DNA from: Dokdonella sp. | GTDB taxonomy: Bacteria; Pseudomonadota; Gammaproteobacteria; Xanthomonadales; Rhodanobacteraceae | Reading direction: 5' to 3' | Assembly (NCBI RefSeq): GCF_017744955.1 | Contig: NZ_JAGIAG010000007.1 | Span: 78,416-142,415, forward strand | DNA length: 64,000 bases | In this document: piece after piece, positions 31,581 to 41,088 of the stretch | Position numbering within the stretch: position 1 is the stretch's first letter | Layout: every line of letters starts with the position of its first letter | The notes under the pieces: generated by a model | Database searches by the model: none | The model's input: only the letters and a program-made list of their open reading frames with translations | Told to the model about the DNA's origin: nothing | Translations under genes and position numbers: made by a program

Positions 31581-33265
31581 GCCCGGCATCGAACCATCGC
31601 GACGATCCGGCCGGCGCCGCGCCGGCGCTGCCGCCGGTGCAGGTGGCGCGCCGCAGGCGCTGGAGCGCGAGCCTGATCTGGCTGGTGCCGATCGTCGCCG
31701 CGCTGGTCGGCCTCGGCATGGTGATTCGCAGCTGGTACGCGGAAGGACCGCTGATCGAGATCTCGTTCCTCACCGCCGAAGGCCTCGAGGCGGGCAAGAC
31801 GCCAGTGAAGTACAAAGACGTCGTGATCGGGCTGGTCGACACGATCCACCTCGCGCCGGACCGCAGCCGCGTCGTCGCGCGCGTCAGCCTGGACAAGGAC
31901 GCCGCCGGCTTCGCCACGGCCGATTCGCGCTTCTGGGTCGTGCGTCCGCGCCTGGGCATGGGCGGCGTTTCCGGCATCGGCACCTTGCTGTCGGGCGCCT
32001 ACATCGGCACCGACCAGGGCTCCTCGCGGGAGGCGAAGAAGCGCTTCGTCGGCCTGGAGCGTCCACCCGCGGTGGTCTACGGCTCTCCCGGCAAGCGCTT
32101 CACGTTGCGCGCGACCGACATCGGTTCGCTCGACGTCGGTTCCCCGATCTACTACCGGCGCATCCAGGTCGGGCGCATGGTGTCCTACGCGCTGGATGAG
32201 GACGGCAGGCGAATGCGCGTGGAGATATTCGTCGACGCGCCGTACGACCGTTTCGTCACCGATTCGTCGCGCTTCTGGAACGCGAGCGGCGTCGACCTCA
32301 ACCTCGACGCGAGCGGGCTCAAGCTCAACACGCAATCGCTGGCGACCGTCGTCGCCGGCGGCATCGCGTTCCAGGCGCCGCCCGGTCCGCAGGAGGCGAC
32401 GCCGGCCGGGGAAGGCGCCGAGTTCGCCTTGTTCGAAGACGAGCAGACCGCGATGGCGCCGCCCGACGGCGAGCCGGAATATCTGCAGCTGCGCTTCGAG
32501 CAGTCGCTGCGCGGCTTGAGCATCGGCGCGCCGCTCGACTTCCGCGGCATCGTCGTCGGCAAGGTCGTTTCGATCACGCTCGACTACGACCTCGCCAGGC
32601 AGAGCTTCCTGCAGATCGTCGGCGTGGTCATCTATCCGCAGCGCTTCGACCGCGCCGCGGAGAAGTTCGCGCAGCTGGGGAAAGGCGTCAACGACGCGAC
32701 GACGCGCCTGGCGAACTTCATCAAGCCGCAGATCGCGCGCGGCCTGCGCGCGCAGGCGCGCACCGGCAACCTGCTGACCGGACAGCTGTACGTCGCGCTC
32801 GACTTCGTGCCCGACGCGCCCAAGGTCGAATTCGACGAGAAGGCGCGCCCGGTGGAACTGCCGACCGTGCCGGGCAGCCTCGATCGCCTGCAGGAGCAGA
32901 TGGGCAGCATCGCCGGAAAGCTCGACAAGATCCCGTTCGAATCGATCGGCCGGCGCCTGGACAGCACGATCGCCCGGCTCGACGAAGCCCTGCGCCAGGT
33001 CAACGAATCGACCCTGCCGCACGTGACCGCGACGCTGAGCGGCGCGCGCGGACTGTTCGGCGACGCGCAGCAGGCGGTGAACGCCGGTTCGCCGTTGCAA
33101 CAGAACCTGGCGCAGACGCTGGCCGAGATCCAGCGCGCCGCGCGCTCGCTGCGCGTCCTCACCGACACTCTCGGCGTGCACCCCGAATCGCTGCTGCGCG
33201 GCAAGCGCGCGGATCCGCCGCCGCGTCCCTCGACCGAGCGGGAAGCTGAAGGAACCCCACCATGA
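31577..33265 (+). CDS. pqiB: MCE-domain lipid transport protein PqiB
   Basis: This 562-residue protein has one N-terminal membrane helix (ASLIWLVPIVAALVGLGMVI, residues ~31-50) and three successive MCE domains (~55-145, ~165-260, ~295-410). A long helical C-terminal region follows, which in E. coli PqiB forms the needle of a hexameric tunnel between the two membranes. Length is close to E. coli PqiB (546). Expected role: moving lipids between inner and outer membrane. It overlaps pqiA and pqiC by four bases each. Confidence 0.93.
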   Translation: MSPASNHRDDPAGAAPALPPVQVARRRRWSASLIWLVPIVAALVGLGMVIRSWYAEGPLIEISFLTAEGLEAGKTPVKYKDVVIGLVDTIHLAPDRSRVVARVSLDKDAAGFATADSRFWVVRPRLGMGGVSGIGTLLSGAYIGTDQGSSREAKKRFVGLERPPAVVYGSPGKRFTLRATDIGSLDVGSPIYYRRIQVGRMVSYALDEDGRRMRVEIFVDAPYDRFVTDSSRFWNASGVDLNLDASGLKLNTQSLATVVAGGIAFQAPPGPQEATPAGEGAEFALFEDEQTAMAPPDGEPEYLQLRFEQSLRGLSIGAPLDFRGIVVGKVVSITLDYDLARQSFLQIVGVVIYPQRFDRAAEKFAQLGKGVNDATTRLANFIKPQIARGLRAQARTGNLLTGQLYVALDFVPDAPKVEFDEKARPVELPTVPGSLDRLQEQMGSIAGKLDKIPFESIGRRLDSTIARLDEALRQVNESTLPHVTATLSGARGLFGDAQQAVNAGSPLQQNLAQTLAEIQRAARSLRVLTDTLGVHPESLLRGKRADPPPRPSTEREAEGTPP

Positions 33266-33900
33266 CCTCGCGCCTCGCCCACCTGCCGCGTGCGGCGATC
33301 GTCGCCGGCGCCACGCTGCTCGGCGCTTGCGCGAGCACCGCGCCGGTGCGCTATCACAGCCTTTTCGGCACCGCGGCCGACGCCGCGGTCGCCACCTCGC
33401 CGGCGGCATTCCTGATCGACGTACGGCCGGTGACCATTCCCGCGCAGGTGGACCGGCCGCAGCTGGTCGTGCGCGACGGCGGCGGCGTGCTGCCGCTCGA
33501 GCAGGAGCGCTGGATCGCACCGCTCGCCGACGAGGCGCGCGCGGCGTTGTCGGCGGATCTGTCGCGCGCGCTGGCGGCTACCGACGTCGCCGGGCAGCCG
33601 CGACCGGCCGGCGCGAAGGTGCTGAACGTCAAGATCGACCTGCGCCGCTTCGACTCGGCGCCGGGCGCCTATGCCGCGGTCGACGCGGTCTGGAGCGTGA
33701 GCGTGGACGAGGCCGGACGGCCGCCGCTGGTCTGCGGCAGCAGCATCCGCGAAAGCGTCGGAGCGGGGTACGACGAACTCGTGCGCGGGCATCGGCGCGC
33801 GCTCGCCGTGCTCGCCGGCCGGATCGCGTCCGCGGCGCGCGGCTATGCCGCGGATCGTCGCGACGGGTCGTGCGCCGAGCCGCAAGCCGTGATGCGGTAG
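33262..33900 (+). CDS. pqiC: PqiC-like ABC-type transport auxiliary lipoprotein
   Basis: A 212-residue outer-membrane lipoprotein with signal and lipobox AAIVAGATLLGAC, followed by the family pattern (RYHSLFG ... FLIDVRPVTIPAQVDRPQLVVR ... ERWIAPLADEARAALSADLSRAL). PqiC interacts with PqiB at the outer membrane. It ends the operon, four bases from the converging stop of the kinase gene, with no recognisable terminator between them. Confidence 0.88.
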   Translation: MTSRLAHLPRAAIVAGATLLGACASTAPVRYHSLFGTAADAAVATSPAAFLIDVRPVTIPAQVDRPQLVVRDGGGVLPLEQERWIAPLADEARAALSADLSRALAATDVAGQPRPAGAKVLNVKIDLRRFDSAPGAYAAVDAVWSVSVDEAGRPPLVCGSSIRESVGAGYDELVRGHRRALAVLAGRIASAARGYAADRRDGSCAEPQAVMR

Positions 33901-33904
33901 CGCT

Positions 33905-36900
33905 TCACTGCTTGCGGAGTTCCTGCTTCGCGATCGTGCGATAGAAGGGATCGACCACGGCGGCGCGCAGGACTTGTTGCGCGCGGGTGCGGATCGCCAC
34001 GTCGCTTTCGGCATCGGTCCTCGTGCGCCCCTGCGACTGCTGCCGGCACAGACTCGCCATCAGCGCGGCACCGGCGATTTCGCCGCCGGCCTTCGGCGCA
34101 TCGCGTTCGAGCTGTTTCCGCAACGCTTCCAGGTCGGCCAGCGCGGAATCGGCGCAACGTCCCTCCAGGTAGTCCAGCTGTGCGATCACCGCGCGGGCCT
34201 GCAGCACCCGGCCGTCGCCGGCCGGCATGACGGCCGGCGCGAACCCCGCCGCCGTGTGCGCCACTTCGCGCGCGCGCACGCGATCGCCGGCGTCCCGTTC
34301 CGCCTTCGCCAGCTCGATGCGCGCGAGCAGCGACGTGGGACTCCTTTCGCCGAACGAGGCAGTCCAGCCCATCAGGGCCTGCTCCTGATAGCGCCTCGCT
34401 TCCGCCGGCTGGCCGCGCATGCGCAGGATCTGGCCGAGCTTGTACTGCATGCCGGTAAGCATCGGCGCGATCTTCAGCGGTTCGACGCGCGCCAGGAAGC
34501 TGCGCGCGGCGGCTTCGGCCTGCGCGTATTCGCCGGTGCGGAGCTGGACGTCGATCAGGGTCGTCTCGGCGTCGAGCGCGAGATAGCTGTCCTTGCCGTA
34601 TCGCGCCGCAAAGATCGCATGCGCACGTTGCGCGTAGGGCGCCGCCGCCGCCGCATCGCCTTGGAGGATCTTCCTTACCGCCAGGATCTGTGAGCTGTTG
34701 GCGACGAGGTCGCTCTTCTCGTCGTAGCGCAGGCCGAGTTCGAGCGCCTTGCCCACCAGAGCTTCCAGTTCGTCGAGCTTGCGTTCGGCCAGCAGCACCT
34801 TCGACAGGGTGATCAAGCTCTCGATGTATTCCGGGTGCTGCTCGCCGAGGACGCGCTTGTGCGACTCGGCGACGCCGCGCAGCAGCGCTTCGGCTTCGGC
34901 GAACTGGCCGACGGCGGACAAGCCGGCGCCGAGCTGCGACTGATAGTTGATCCGCGCCGGATCTTCCACGGGAAGGATTCGGCTGGCGATCGCCATTCCC
35001 TCGCGCAGCAACGGTATTGCGTCGGCGCCTTTGCCGGTCTGCGCGAAGACCAGGGACAAGGCCGACAAGGCGTCGGCGAGCTGGCGCTGTCCGGTCTCGC
35101 CTTCGGCGCGCGCGAGGTCGATCGCTTCGCGCAGGAGCGCCTCCGCCCGGTCGTAGCCGCCGATCTGGCGTTCGAGGCTGCCGCGGACGATCAGGGCGGG
35201 CACCAGCAGCGTGCGTTGCGCCGTCGGCAGCTGCCGCTGGACGGTGATGACGCGGTCGAGCAACGGCCGTACCCGATCGGAATTGGCCTGCTTGGCGTAG
35301 ATCGCGTTCGCCGTATCCAGGTCCAGCTGCATCGTCGCCGCGGCGGTGTCGCCGAGCGTCGTCGCGGCGATGCCGCGCGCCTTGTCCAGCGTCGCCAGCG
35401 CCGTGTCGTACTTGCCGAGGTTGAGGTAGATGTTGCCGAGCGTGCCCAGCACCTGCGCCTGCAGGTCCGGTTGCGCCTTCAGCTGGCTTTCCGCGCGCTG
35501 CATGCCGATGTCGACGAGTTGGACCGCGTCGGGAATCGTGCCGAGCGTGCGTTCCGGCGAGGCGGACTTGAAGAGGTCGAGCAGGAAGTCGCGCGTGGCG
35601 ACGGCCAGGCGCGATTGCTCGTCCGCGCGCGCGGCCTGCTGGCGCAGCCGGTGGCCGAGCCAGCCCATGCCGACTAGCGCCGTGAGCAGGCACAGCAGCG
35701 CGAGCGCGGCGAAGCCGACCGCGAGCCGATGCTGCGCGACGAACTTGCGCACGCGGTAGATGCGTGCGCCTTCCACGGCGAGCACCGGCCGGTCCTCGAG
35801 ATGGCGGCGCAGGTCGTCGCCGAACTCGGCGACAGTGCGGTAGCGCGCTTCGGGCTCCTTGCGCAGCGCCTTGGCGACGATGTGGTGCAGGTCGCCGCGC
35901 AGCACGCGCTGCAGCGCCGGCTCGCCGAGGCCGCGCTCGGCGGCGACGTCGCGCGCGGCGGGACTTCCCGGCGCCGCCAGTCGCGCGCTCATCGCGGGCG
36001 CGTCGCGTTCGAGGATCTCGCGCAGCAGGTCGAACTGCGAGACGTCGTCGCCGCCGTACGGCCGCCGCCCGCACAGCAGCTCGTACAGCAGCAGGCCGAG
36101 CGCGTGCACGTCGGTCGCGGTCGTCACCTTGTCGCCGCGGATCTGCTCGGGCGCGGCGTACACCGGCGTGAGCAGGCGTGCCCTGGTTTCGGTCGCGGGC
36201 GCGTCGGGGTCGTCTTCGTCGAGCAGCTTGGCGATGCCGAAGTCGAACAGCTTGGCGGTGCCGTCGCGGTCGACCAGCACGTTGCTCGGCTTGATGTCGC
36301 GATGGATGACCGAATGCCGATGGGCGTACTCGACCGCCTCGCACAGATCCAGCAGCAAGCGCAGGCGCTCGGGGACGCCGAGCTTGCGCGCATTGCACCA
36401 GTGCATCAGCAGTTCGCCGTCGACGTACTCCATCGCCAGCCAGGGATGGCCGTGTTCGTCGAATCCGCCGTCGATCAGGTGCGCGATGTGCGGATGGGAG
36501 AGGCGCGCGAGGATGCGGCGCTCGCGCGCGAAGCGCGCCTGCGCGTCGCCGCGCAGTTTCTCGCTGCGCACCAGCTTCAGCGCGACGGTCTGCTCGGGCG
36601 AGACGTCCGTGCGCTGGGCGAGATAGACGACGCCCATGCCGCCGGTGCCGAGCAGGGCGGTGATGCGGTACGGCCCGACGTGACGGCCGATCAGTTCCTG
36701 CGCGCGATCGTCGATCTGGAATTGCAGGCCCTTGGCGAGCGTGCCGAGCGGCCGGTCGAGGATGCCCTTGTCCTGCGCGTCGCGGCGCAGCAGTTCACGC
36801 AGCTCGGCGGCGAGCCGCGGCGCGTCCCGGCAGGTCGTGTCGATCCACGCCTCGCGGATCCCTTCGGGCTGGTCGAGCGCCTCGCGCAGCAGCGACACGA

Positions 36901-36913
36901 TGTCGCGGCTCAC
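33905..36913 (-). CDS. Membrane Ser/Thr protein kinase with C-terminal TPR region
   Basis: A 1002-residue protein. The kinase domain (~82-350) has a glycine loop (LLGTGGMGVVY), Lys113 (VALKLVRSEK), catalytic HRDIKPSN (Asp206), DFG at 224-226 and an APE motif (YAAPEQIRG), so it should be active. A single membrane helix (FAALALLCLLTALVGMGWLG) lies near residue 400. The remaining ~580 residues are TPR-like helical repeats, probably periplasmic. It lies three bases downstream of an ECF sigma factor gene. Such kinases are partners of ECF43-type sigma factors and control them by phosphorylation (family knowledge; the pairing here is inferred). Confidence 0.93.
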   Translation of the reverse strand: MSRDIVSLLREALDQPEGIREAWIDTTCRDAPRLAAELRELLRRDAQDKGILDRPLGTLAKGLQFQIDDRAQELIGRHVGPYRITALLGTGGMGVVYLAQRTDVSPEQTVALKLVRSEKLRGDAQARFARERRILARLSHPHIAHLIDGGFDEHGHPWLAMEYVDGELLMHWCNARKLGVPERLRLLLDLCEAVEYAHRHSVIHRDIKPSNVLVDRDGTAKLFDFGIAKLLDEDDPDAPATETRARLLTPVYAAPEQIRGDKVTTATDVHALGLLLYELLCGRRPYGGDDVSQFDLLREILERDAPAMSARLAAPGSPAARDVAAERGLGEPALQRVLRGDLHHIVAKALRKEPEARYRTVAEFGDDLRRHLEDRPVLAVEGARIYRVRKFVAQHRLAVGFAALALLCLLTALVGMGWLGHRLRQQAARADEQSRLAVATRDFLLDLFKSASPERTLGTIPDAVQLVDIGMQRAESQLKAQPDLQAQVLGTLGNIYLNLGKYDTALATLDKARGIAATTLGDTAAATMQLDLDTANAIYAKQANSDRVRPLLDRVITVQRQLPTAQRTLLVPALIVRGSLERQIGGYDRAEALLREAIDLARAEGETGQRQLADALSALSLVFAQTGKGADAIPLLREGMAIASRILPVEDPARINYQSQLGAGLSAVGQFAEAEALLRGVAESHKRVLGEQHPEYIESLITLSKVLLAERKLDELEALVGKALELGLRYDEKSDLVANSSQILAVRKILQGDAAAAAPYAQRAHAIFAARYGKDSYLALDAETTLIDVQLRTGEYAQAEAAARSFLARVEPLKIAPMLTGMQYKLGQILRMRGQPAEARRYQEQALMGWTASFGERSPTSLLARIELAKAERDAGDRVRAREVAHTAAGFAPAVMPAGDGRVLQARAVIAQLDYLEGRCADSALADLEALRKQLERDAPKAGGEIAGAALMASLCRQQSQGRTRTDAESDVAIRTRAQQVLRAAVVDPFYRTIAKQELRKQ

Positions 36914-36916
36914 GGG

Positions 36917-37453
36917 TCATTCCGCCATGTCGCGATAGAGCAGTGCGCGCGCGGCGCGCCATTCGCGCTCGACCGTGCTCAGCGACACGTCGAGCAATCC
37001 GGCGATCTCGGCGAAGCCGAGGCCGCCGAAGAAATGCAGATCGACGATCTGCGCCGAGCGCGCGTCGAGGGTGCGCAGCCCCTCGAGCGCGTCGTTCAGC
37101 CGGATCGTCTCGGTCGCGTTCAGCGTGCTTTCCTGGTCGATCTGACCGTCCAGGGTGATCATCGCCTCGGCGCTGCGCTTTTGCGCGCTCAGGTAGCGCG
37201 CGTGGTCGACGATGATCTGGCGCATCGCGATCGAGGCGGTGTTGAAGAAATGCAGCGCGCAGCTCGGCGACTGGCTCGAGCGCTCGAACTTCAGATACGC
37301 CTCGTGGACCAGCGCGGTGGTGTTGAGCGAGCTGGTCTGGTGGTTCGCCAGCAGGGCGCGCGCGCGTTTGCGCAGGTCCGCGTAGACCTGGTTGAACGTC
37401 GCCTGCGCAGTCGGAGCGGGCGGCGCTTGGGCATCGGACAGAAGCTGGGTCAT
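36917..37453 (-). CDS. ECF-family RNA polymerase sigma factor (kinase-associated type)
   Basis: A 178-residue sigma factor. Region 2 contains NTTALVHEAYLKFERS and FFNTASIAMRQIIVDHARYLSAQKR, typical of the branch linked to Ser/Thr kinases (ECF43-like). Region 4 is LRTLDARSAQIVDLHFFGGLGFAEIAGLLDVSLSTVEREWRAAR. There is no anti-sigma gene; the adjacent kinase is the likely controller. It is a candidate, among any others in the genome, for reading the GAAGG-N17-CGTA promoters in this window, but no such element is seen before its own gene. Confidence 0.92.
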   Translation of the reverse strand: MTQLLSDAQAPPAPTAQATFNQVYADLRKRARALLANHQTSSLNTTALVHEAYLKFERSSQSPSCALHFFNTASIAMRQIIVDHARYLSAQKRSAEAMITLDGQIDQESTLNATETIRLNDALEGLRTLDARSAQIVDLHFFGGLGFAEIAGLLDVSLSTVEREWRAARALLYRDMAE

Positions 37454-38270
37454 AAGGTCAGGCGGAAGTGTCTTCGGCTGCGTACCAAACGCTCAGACGC
37501 GCCACCTCGCGCCTGCCCCCCGTCGCCGGCAAGAAAATTTTCGATCACCGTGCTCGAACGAGCGACGGATCATTCTCACGTACCTGCGGAGAGGTGGACA
37601 ACCGCGCTGCGGCCGCGCGTATCGCGGTGCGTTCGGCGCCGCCGGCCGGTGCGCGTGGAAGCCGCGGCGAGCCGCGCCGACACGAGCGAAACGTCCGACG
37701 ACAAGTCGTCCGCGAAGCCCGCCCCGGCGGCGGGCGCTTCGGCGCGGAGGGCGGCAAAGCCTTCTCGCGTCAGTGACTTGCCGGGATCGGTGCGGCGCGA
37801 TCCGGCAAAACGGCTGCGGCATTTTCCGGTGTGGCGATGCGGCGGAACCCCCGTCAAACGATCGGCCGCGCAGTTGTCCGCGCGCCGTGAATCGGTGCGC
37901 TGCGACGGCGATGCGTCGTCTCTGCTCGAGGCCGGCGACACAACATGTCACAAAATCCGTCGAGGCCGGATCGAGCGTGTCGGCATGCGGAAGCGCTTCC
38001 GCGGCTGCCGACGAGAGTCGAGCGAGCTGCCGAGTGTCCTGCTCGCCGGGGTCGAAGCCGGGCGCATTGGCTCTCGCGCGGAGCGCCGAGGAGCGTGCGC
38101 GTCGGCATCGCGCGCGCGGCGGCGCGGATCGTAGCTGCGGGAGGGTCGGCCGAACCGGGACGGACGAGCTGTTCGGTCGCCGAGCGGCGACGTGCGCGTC
38201 GGCGCTCATCGCATTGCACTGTTCGGATGCCGGACGCCGTTGCGCAGCGGCGACGCTCGCGCGTCGAGCG
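37454..38270. other. Long intergenic region with no supported gene
   Basis: About 820 bases separate the sigma factor start from the regulator promoter. Frames here encode Arg/Ser-rich sequence of no recognisable family and have no ribosome sites. On the plus strand, TTCTCACGTAC near 37576 resembles the -10 part of the candidate ECF promoters but lacks GAAGG at the right distance. I see no tRNA, terminator or mobile element. It could contain a small RNA or a decayed gene. Confidence 0.4.
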
Positions 38271-38298
38271 TTACGGGCCGCCGAGGTTGGCCTATCAT
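38271..38298 (+). promoter_or_regulatory. Candidate sigma-70 promoter of the CadC-like regulator
   Basis: TTACGG, 16 bases, then TATCAT, ending 46 bases before the regulator ATG at 38344. Good matches to both boxes and plausible spacing. Confidence 0.5.
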
Positions 38299-38343
38299 TT
38301 CCTGAGCGCCTCATTGCGACGCCGATCGCGGAATCTCTCAGGA

Positions 38344-40809
38344 ATGACCGTCGCACCTTCCACGGCGAAGGACCCCATCGAGTATCGCTTCGCCGACTTC
38401 CGCCTCGTCCCCGCGACGCGCGAGCTGTGGCGCGAAGGCGAGCGCAAGCACGTGCAGCCGCTGGTGTTCGACTGTCTGGTCTATCTGCTGGAACAGCGCA
38501 CGCGCGTGGTCGGCCGCGACGAGCTGGCTTCGGCGGTGTGGGCCAAGGTCGACGTCGGCGACCAGCAGATCCGTCAGCTGGTGCTGCGCGCGCGCCAGGC
38601 GATCGACGACGACGCGAAGGAGCAGCGCGTCATCCGCACGGTGTCGGGCGGCGGCTATCGCTGGGTCATGGATGTGGAAATGGCTGCGTCGCGGGCCGAC
38701 GAGGATTCGGCCGCCGTGGCGGTCGCCGATCAGCCCGTCCTCATCCAGCCGTCGCCCGCCCATCCGTCCGCCGCGGATCGCCCGGCGTCGGCATCCGCGG
38801 AACCGGCGCCGTCGCCGGTCGAAGCGGCGTACGCAACCACCGATGTTCGGCCGCGTCGCGGATCCTGGAAAACCCACGCCATTCTCGGCGCCGGGCTGCT
38901 CGGCCTCCTCGCCGTGCTGCTGCAGGCGTACGTCCGTCGGGACGCAGCGGTTCGGGTGTCCGCGTCGGCCGCCTCGCGGCAAGCCGTGGTCGTGCTGCCG
39001 CTCGAAGTCGACGCGCCGTCGGAAGGCGATTGGGTGCGCCTGGGCGCGATGGACCTGATCGCGCAGCGGATGCGCGGCGCCGGCATGCCGGTATCGCCGA
39101 GCGACGGCGTGGTCTCGGCCGTGCACGCCGTCGGCGAGCCGGCCGATCCGAAGAACGAGGAGAAGCTGCGCGAAACGCTCGGCGCGGCGATGCTGGTGCA
39201 GGGTTCGGCGGTCAAGTCGTCGGCCGGATGGAAAGTCGAGCTGGTCGCCACGGGAGCGGACGCCACGCGGCATACCGTCGAGACCGAGCGCCCCGAGGCG
39301 GTCGACGCGGCGCGGCAGGCGACCGACATGCTGCTGGCCACGCTGGGCCGATCGCCGGCGCCGAATTCGGCGGACGAACGAAGCCCCCTGCAGACCTTGT
39401 TGCAGCGGGCGAGGGCGGCCCTGCTCGCCAACCAGCTCGATACCGCGCGCTCGATCCTGGCCGGGGCGCCGCAATCGATGCAGTCCGATCCGAGCCTGCG
39501 CATGACGCTGGCGCAGATCGAGCAGCGCGCGGGCAGGCACGACGCGGCGCGGGCATCGCTGACGGCGCTGCTCGCCGATCCGGCGTTGCAGGCGTCGCCG
39601 TCCCTGCGCGCACGCGCGCTGACGCTGCTCGGCTTCATCGACATGGGAGAGCGCAACGATTGCGTCGGCGGCGAGCGCAACTTCGACGCCGCGGTGTCGG
39701 CGCTGTCGGATCAGCCGACCGCTCTCGAGGCGGGAGACGCCTTGTCCGCGCGCGGCGCCGCGCGCGCCTGCCTGAACCGGATGGACGAGGCGATCACCGA
39801 TCTCAGCATGGCCGGCCCGATCCTGGACGCGGCCGGCGATCGGATCGGGCTGGCCAATCTGAACAACCGTTTCGGTTTGCTGGAGAAGTATCGTCGCCGT
39901 CCTGCCGAGGCCGTTCCGTATCTGCAGTCGGCCAGCGCGATCCATCAGTCGTTCGGCGCGATCGGCGGTCTCGCCGCCGACCTCGCGCAGCTGTGCATGG
40001 TGCAGGCCGAGCTTCTGCAGTGGAGCGACGCCCTGGCGAGCAGCGAACGCCTGTGGGCGCTGCGCTCGCGCGTCGACGATGCCGGCCGGCTCTACGCGAT
40101 GGCCGGACTGCGCGCCTACGCCCTGATCGGCGCCGGCCGGCACGCCGAAGCGGCGGAGCTGCTGCGCAGCACCGAGGCGGCCAAGCCGGACGTGCGCGGC
40201 GCACTCACCTTGACGTTCCACCAGGCCGGGGCGCTGCTGGCCTGGCGCCGCGGCGACGCGCAGCGGACGATCGCGGAGATCGACACGGCCTGGACGCTGC
40301 TGCCGCCGTCGCAGATGAGCGACGACGAAGACCTCTCCACGATCCTGTTGCGCCAGCGCGCGTCGATCGCGCTGGGCCAGCCGTCGCAAGGCGACGTCGA
40401 CCTGGGTTCGCTGCGAGCGGAGAGTCCGAGCGACGGCGGCTCCCCGCCGGTGCTGCTGGTCGCGCGGGCCGAATGGGCGGCGCAACGGGGGCAGGCCGCC
40501 GAGGCCGAGGCGGCCTTCCGCCAGGCGATGGCCGCGGCCGAGGCGCATGCCGTGCCGGCCAATGTGGTGCTGGCGGCGGATGCCTACGCGCGCTGGCTGC
40601 TCGCCCGGCAGCGGCCGGAGGACGCGCGCGGCGTCGCCGGCCGGATCGTGCAATGGGCCGATCGCGACTACGACAGCGCCGTGCTGCAGGTGGCCGTGTT
40701 GCACGCGTTGGCGCAATCGGACGCCTGGGCGCGGGCGCTCAAGCGCGCGCAGGCCCTCGCCGGCGAGCGCCAGATTCCCGCCGAGCTGCTGCAGGCGCCG
40801 GCTTCCTAG
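38344..40809 (+). CDS. CadC-like membrane transcriptional regulator with winged helix and TPR-type sensor region
   Basis: This 821-residue protein has an OmpR-type winged helix at residues ~15-110 (FRLVPATRELWREGE, then DELASAVWAKVDVGDQQIRQLVLRARQAI and VSGGGYRW). A linker leads to one membrane helix (HAILGAGLLGLLAVLLQAYV, ~178-197). Beyond it lie an alpha/beta segment (VVVLPLEV ... AMLVQGSAVK) and TPR-like helices to the end, presumably periplasmic. The layout is that of CadC/ToxR regulators, which bind DNA while anchored in the membrane. The start at 38344 sits behind a TTACGG/TATCAT promoter. A clear paralog is encoded at 58581-60980, and both precede a large secreted protein gene, so those genes are likely targets. 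Confidence 0.9.
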   Translation: MTVAPSTAKDPIEYRFADFRLVPATRELWREGERKHVQPLVFDCLVYLLEQRTRVVGRDELASAVWAKVDVGDQQIRQLVLRARQAIDDDAKEQRVIRTVSGGGYRWVMDVEMAASRADEDSAAVAVADQPVLIQPSPAHPSAADRPASASAEPAPSPVEAAYATTDVRPRRGSWKTHAILGAGLLGLLAVLLQAYVRRDAAVRVSASAASRQAVVVLPLEVDAPSEGDWVRLGAMDLIAQRMRGAGMPVSPSDGVVSAVHAVGEPADPKNEEKLRETLGAAMLVQGSAVKSSAGWKVELVATGADATRHTVETERPEAVDAARQATDMLLATLGRSPAPNSADERSPLQTLLQRARAALLANQLDTARSILAGAPQSMQSDPSLRMTLAQIEQRAGRHDAARASLTALLADPALQASPSLRARALTLLGFIDMGERNDCVGGERNFDAAVSALSDQPTALEAGDALSARGAARACLNRMDEAITDLSMAGPILDAAGDRIGLANLNNRFGLLEKYRRRPAEAVPYLQSASAIHQSFGAIGGLAADLAQLCMVQAELLQWSDALASSERLWALRSRVDDAGRLYAMAGLRAYALIGAGRHAEAAELLRSTEAAKPDVRGALTLTFHQAGALLAWRRGDAQRTIAEIDTAWTLLPPSQMSDDEDLSTILLRQRASIALGQPSQGDVDLGSLRAESPSDGGSPPVLLVARAEWAAQRGQAAEAEAAFRQAMAAAEAHAVPANVVLAADAYARWLLARQRPEDARGVAGRIVQWADRDYDSAVLQVAVLHALAQSDAWARALKRAQALAGERQIPAELLQAPAS

Positions 40810-41088
40810 CCGTTCGATTCGTTCGCTTTTTGCCGCCTGCGGCGATCGGCCGGATTCGGCGGCCGCGGACGCTGGGCATGCTCGCGCAGCGCCGCCGCTA
40901 CGCCGCGGTGACGCCCTGGTGACGCCGTGCAACGCCGCGGTGACCCGATCGACACCGTGCTGTCGCACAGTCGGCCGGCTGGTGCCCCTGTGCGATGGAC
41001 AGACGCCGGAGCGGCGAGGTGCCGTATCCGCGCAGCCGGTCGCCGAAGGGGGAGGGCAGCAAGCCAGACCATACGCACGGGGAGTCCA

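Noticed and set aside
37549..37577. TTCTCACGTAC as another ECF-type promoter
   Set aside because: GAAGG is missing at the fixed 17-base spacing, and no gene starts within about 750 bases downstream.
37454..38343. Possible genes in the 890-base gap
   Set aside because: Frames are low-complexity, lack ribosome sites and match no family I recognise.
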